Of a stretch of 64,000 bases of DNA, positions 62,003 through 64,000 are shown piece by piece. Origin of the DNA: Moraxellaceae bacterium (GTDB lineage Bacteria > Pseudomonadota > Gammaproteobacteria > Pseudomonadales > Moraxellaceae). The translations under genes and the position numbers were made by a program. The stretch's first letter is position 1; every line of letters starts with the position of its first letter. The notes beneath the pieces are model-generated. The model made no database searches, had not been told where the DNA came from, and saw only the letters and a list, made by a program, of their open reading frames with translations. The stretch covers positions 1 to 64,000 of the forward strand of contig JAJFBF010000008.1 in the NCBI GenBank assembly GCA_020697295.1, in the 5' to 3' direction.

Positions 62003-62526
62003 TCCGGCACGCCGGGCACGCCCTGCAGCGCGCCGGTGGCGCCCGTGTGGGCGCGCTGCACCACGCTCAGCGCGCCGTTGGTCTCGAGAATCACCGCCTC
62101 GACGTCCTCCAGTGCCGCGTGCCCATATGCGCGCAGCGTCGCGCGGACCTCATCGTGGCTGACGCGGGCGCGGCGCATGGCCACTTCAAGGAAGGCGCCG
62201 CGATGGAGGAGCAGCACCGGCTCACCATTGACAAGGCGTTCGATACCTGCCGAACGGCTCGTCAGCCACGCCAGCCCGTACTGCATGCCGATCAGCAGCA
62301 AGAAGGCCAGCAGTCCCTGCGCCAGTGCCACACTGCCGGTGAGGATGACGCTGGCCAGTGTGGAGCCAAGCGCAATCGTCACCACGAAGTCGAAGGAATT
62401 CATCTTGGAAAGCGTGCGCTGGCCGGACAGGCGCAGCAGCACCAGCATGGCCGGATAGGCGAGCACGGCAATGACGAAGGTGCGCGCCAGCGTGCTCCAG
62501 CCACTGAAGAGGATGTCGTTACTCAT
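61999..62526 (-). CDS. DUF421 (YetF-like) membrane protein
   Basis: LLRLSGQRTLSKMNSFDFVVTIALGSTLASVIL. Confidence 0.92.
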   Translation of the reverse strand: MSNDILFSGWSTLARTFVIAVLAYPAMLVLLRLSGQRTLSKMNSFDFVVTIALGSTLASVILTGSVALAQGLLAFLLLIGMQYGLAWLTSRSAGIERLVNGEPVLLLHRGAFLEVAMRRARVSHDEVRATLRAYGHAALEDVEAVILETNGALSVVQRAHTGATGALQGVPGVPD

Positions 62527-62663
62527 GCCCGCGCTCCTGCCTGGAAACGCCGTGCGTCCCGTGTCGCAACGGCATGACGGGCGGAGCGACGGCGAAGACG
62601 CTGCTATGCTTTTTGCGGGCCCGGCGCCCGGCATGTCCGTCGCGCTCCGCCCTGGAGGTGCCC

Positions 62664-63017
62664 ATGAAACTGCCTGCCGCCATCCCGCCACTCCTTGTCG
62701 CTGCCCTGGTGCTCGCGCCTGGCATCCTGCCGGCGCCAACCCGTGCGGGGCCCGTGGAAGCCGTGAAACAGATCCGCGGCACCGGGGTGATCCACCGCAT
62801 CGACCGGGCGCAGATGCGGCTCACGCTGACGCACGAACCCATCCGCGAGCTCGGCTGGCCGGCGGGCACCACCAGTGTCGCGGTGAGCCCGGACCTGCCC
62901 CTCGGCGCGTTCTGGCCGGGGCAGCAGGTCGTGATCACACTCGACGAAGACGGACGCATCATCTGGCTGGAGCCGGTGCTCGAAGCCGACGCCATTCCCC
63001 CCTTCCCCGAGCCCTAG
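62664..63017 (+). CDS. CusF-like periplasmic copper-binding-fold protein with altered ligands
   Basis: signal peptide; GTGVIHRIDRAQMRLTLTHEPIRELGWPAGTTSVAV. Confidence 0.7.
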   Translation: MKLPAAIPPLLVAALVLAPGILPAPTRAGPVEAVKQIRGTGVIHRIDRAQMRLTLTHEPIRELGWPAGTTSVAVSPDLPLGAFWPGQQVVITLDEDGRIIWLEPVLEADAIPPFPEP

Positions 63018-63102
63018 CGCCACGGCGCCGCAGCCATGCCCCGCACACCATTACCGCCGGGGCGGCCCGACATCCGGTCCCGCCCCGGCGGCAACGCGCC
63101 AA

Positions 63103-63630
63103 TCAGCGCGTGCTGCCGGACCCACTGCTACCGCTGCCGCCACTGCGGGAGGGGTTGGCACAGCTCACCTTCACCGACTTGATGTCTTCGAAGAAGCCCA
63201 TCCGTGCGTCGAGATCCCGCACGCGCTGGTTGGCGCGGAAGGTGGTGGAATCCTCGGTGTAGTCGCTGCCCTGCCACACCATCAAGGTGGCGTTGGGGCC
63301 AACCTGGACGCTGTCGAAGTTGCGGTCCCACTCAAAGCCGGCAATGCGGCCGGACTCCAGCGAGGGAATGTCGACCGGTCCGGATATCGTAAACATATTG
63401 CCCTTGAGGTCCGTGCTGTCATAAAGCCGCGCCCAGCAGCCGCTGGCCATGCCCTGGTCCATCGCGGTCAGCATCGGCACGATCAGCACGACCGGCGCCT
63501 TGCCGTCCTGGCCCTGGCCCTGATTCCGCATCTGGTCCTGGCTGCCGGCGTCACTGCCCTCGGCCAGTGCGGTGCCCACGAACGTCAGCGACAGGCAGCA
63601 TGCCACTGCCGAAAGTTTCATGATCTTCAT
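63103..63630 (-). CDS. secreted beta/gamma-crystallin-like protein
   Basis: signal peptide; ARLYDSTDLKGNMFTISGPVDI ... FRANQRVRDLDARMGFFEDIKSVKVSC. Confidence 0.65.
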   Translation of the reverse strand: MKIMKLSAVACCLSLTFVGTALAEGSDAGSQDQMRNQGQGQDGKAPVVLIVPMLTAMDQGMASGCWARLYDSTDLKGNMFTISGPVDIPSLESGRIAGFEWDRNFDSVQVGPNATLMVWQGSDYTEDSTTFRANQRVRDLDARMGFFEDIKSVKVSCANPSRSGGSGSSGSGSTR

Positions 63631-64000
63631 GATCTTGTCTCCATGGATGAGTCTGGAATGACCGCCACGCCAGCAATATGACGATGACTACAGCCAGTAT
63701 GGAAAGAATTGCGGGATATTCGCGCGCGCCGCGTGGAAGGAATGTTTGGCGCCGGTGTAGCGCGTGACTTTATGTGCTGAATAAGTCGCTGGCCTTCCTG
63801 CCTCGTTAATGGGCGCCACGAGCACGGTCGACACAGGGCAACTTTCCATCGCGGACCCGTTACGTTCCGCCTGCTGTAGATACCGGGCATCTTCCGCACC
63901 GGTCATGCCGCGCAGTCGACTACGCTTGGAGAGTAGCCGCAGCGGAAATCGCCCTCCCGCAGGCACCGGTTGACGCCCCGGAGGCCCGCGACGCGGGCAC

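Noticed and set aside
63631-63966. Minus-strand ORFs (90 and 92 aa) at the right edge
   Set aside because: No recognised family, poor coding character, truncated context; left unannotated

Overview
High-GC gammaproteobacterial chromosomal window, densely packed with single-copy genes. Landmarks: minCDE at the left edge; several lipid or fatty-acid genes (two membrane desaturases plus a ferredoxin-reductase partner, wax-ester synthase/DGAT, GMC and iron-dependent alcohol dehydrogenases, an EphD-like hydrolase-SDR fusion); a Fur-box-preceded iron-uptake cluster (TonB-dependent receptor, FMN alpha-hydroxy-acid oxidase, PiuC-like dioxygenase, PepSY protein, cytochrome b561, TonB-ExbB-ExbD); a four-helix Cys-rich copper-storage-like protein; a 7TMR-DISM hybrid histidine kinase; and three membrane diguanylate cyclase loci of one family, one of which carries two complete TM-GGDEF modules in a single polypeptide. 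No CRISPR array, rRNA, tRNA, prophage or transposase was recognised. The most unusual non-coding structure is a set of long simple-sequence repeats (G10 tract, G-quadruplex-like GGGGCT array, 100-bp GTGCCT array, compound CTTCTGG/CGGTGG array) lying in divergent intergenic regions, plus a dispersed REP-like palindrome (GTCGGGATNNATCCCGAC). Two small same-strand ORFs below the supplied ORF-track cutoff were also found. Family names are assigned by motif and sequence recognition only; no database search was run.
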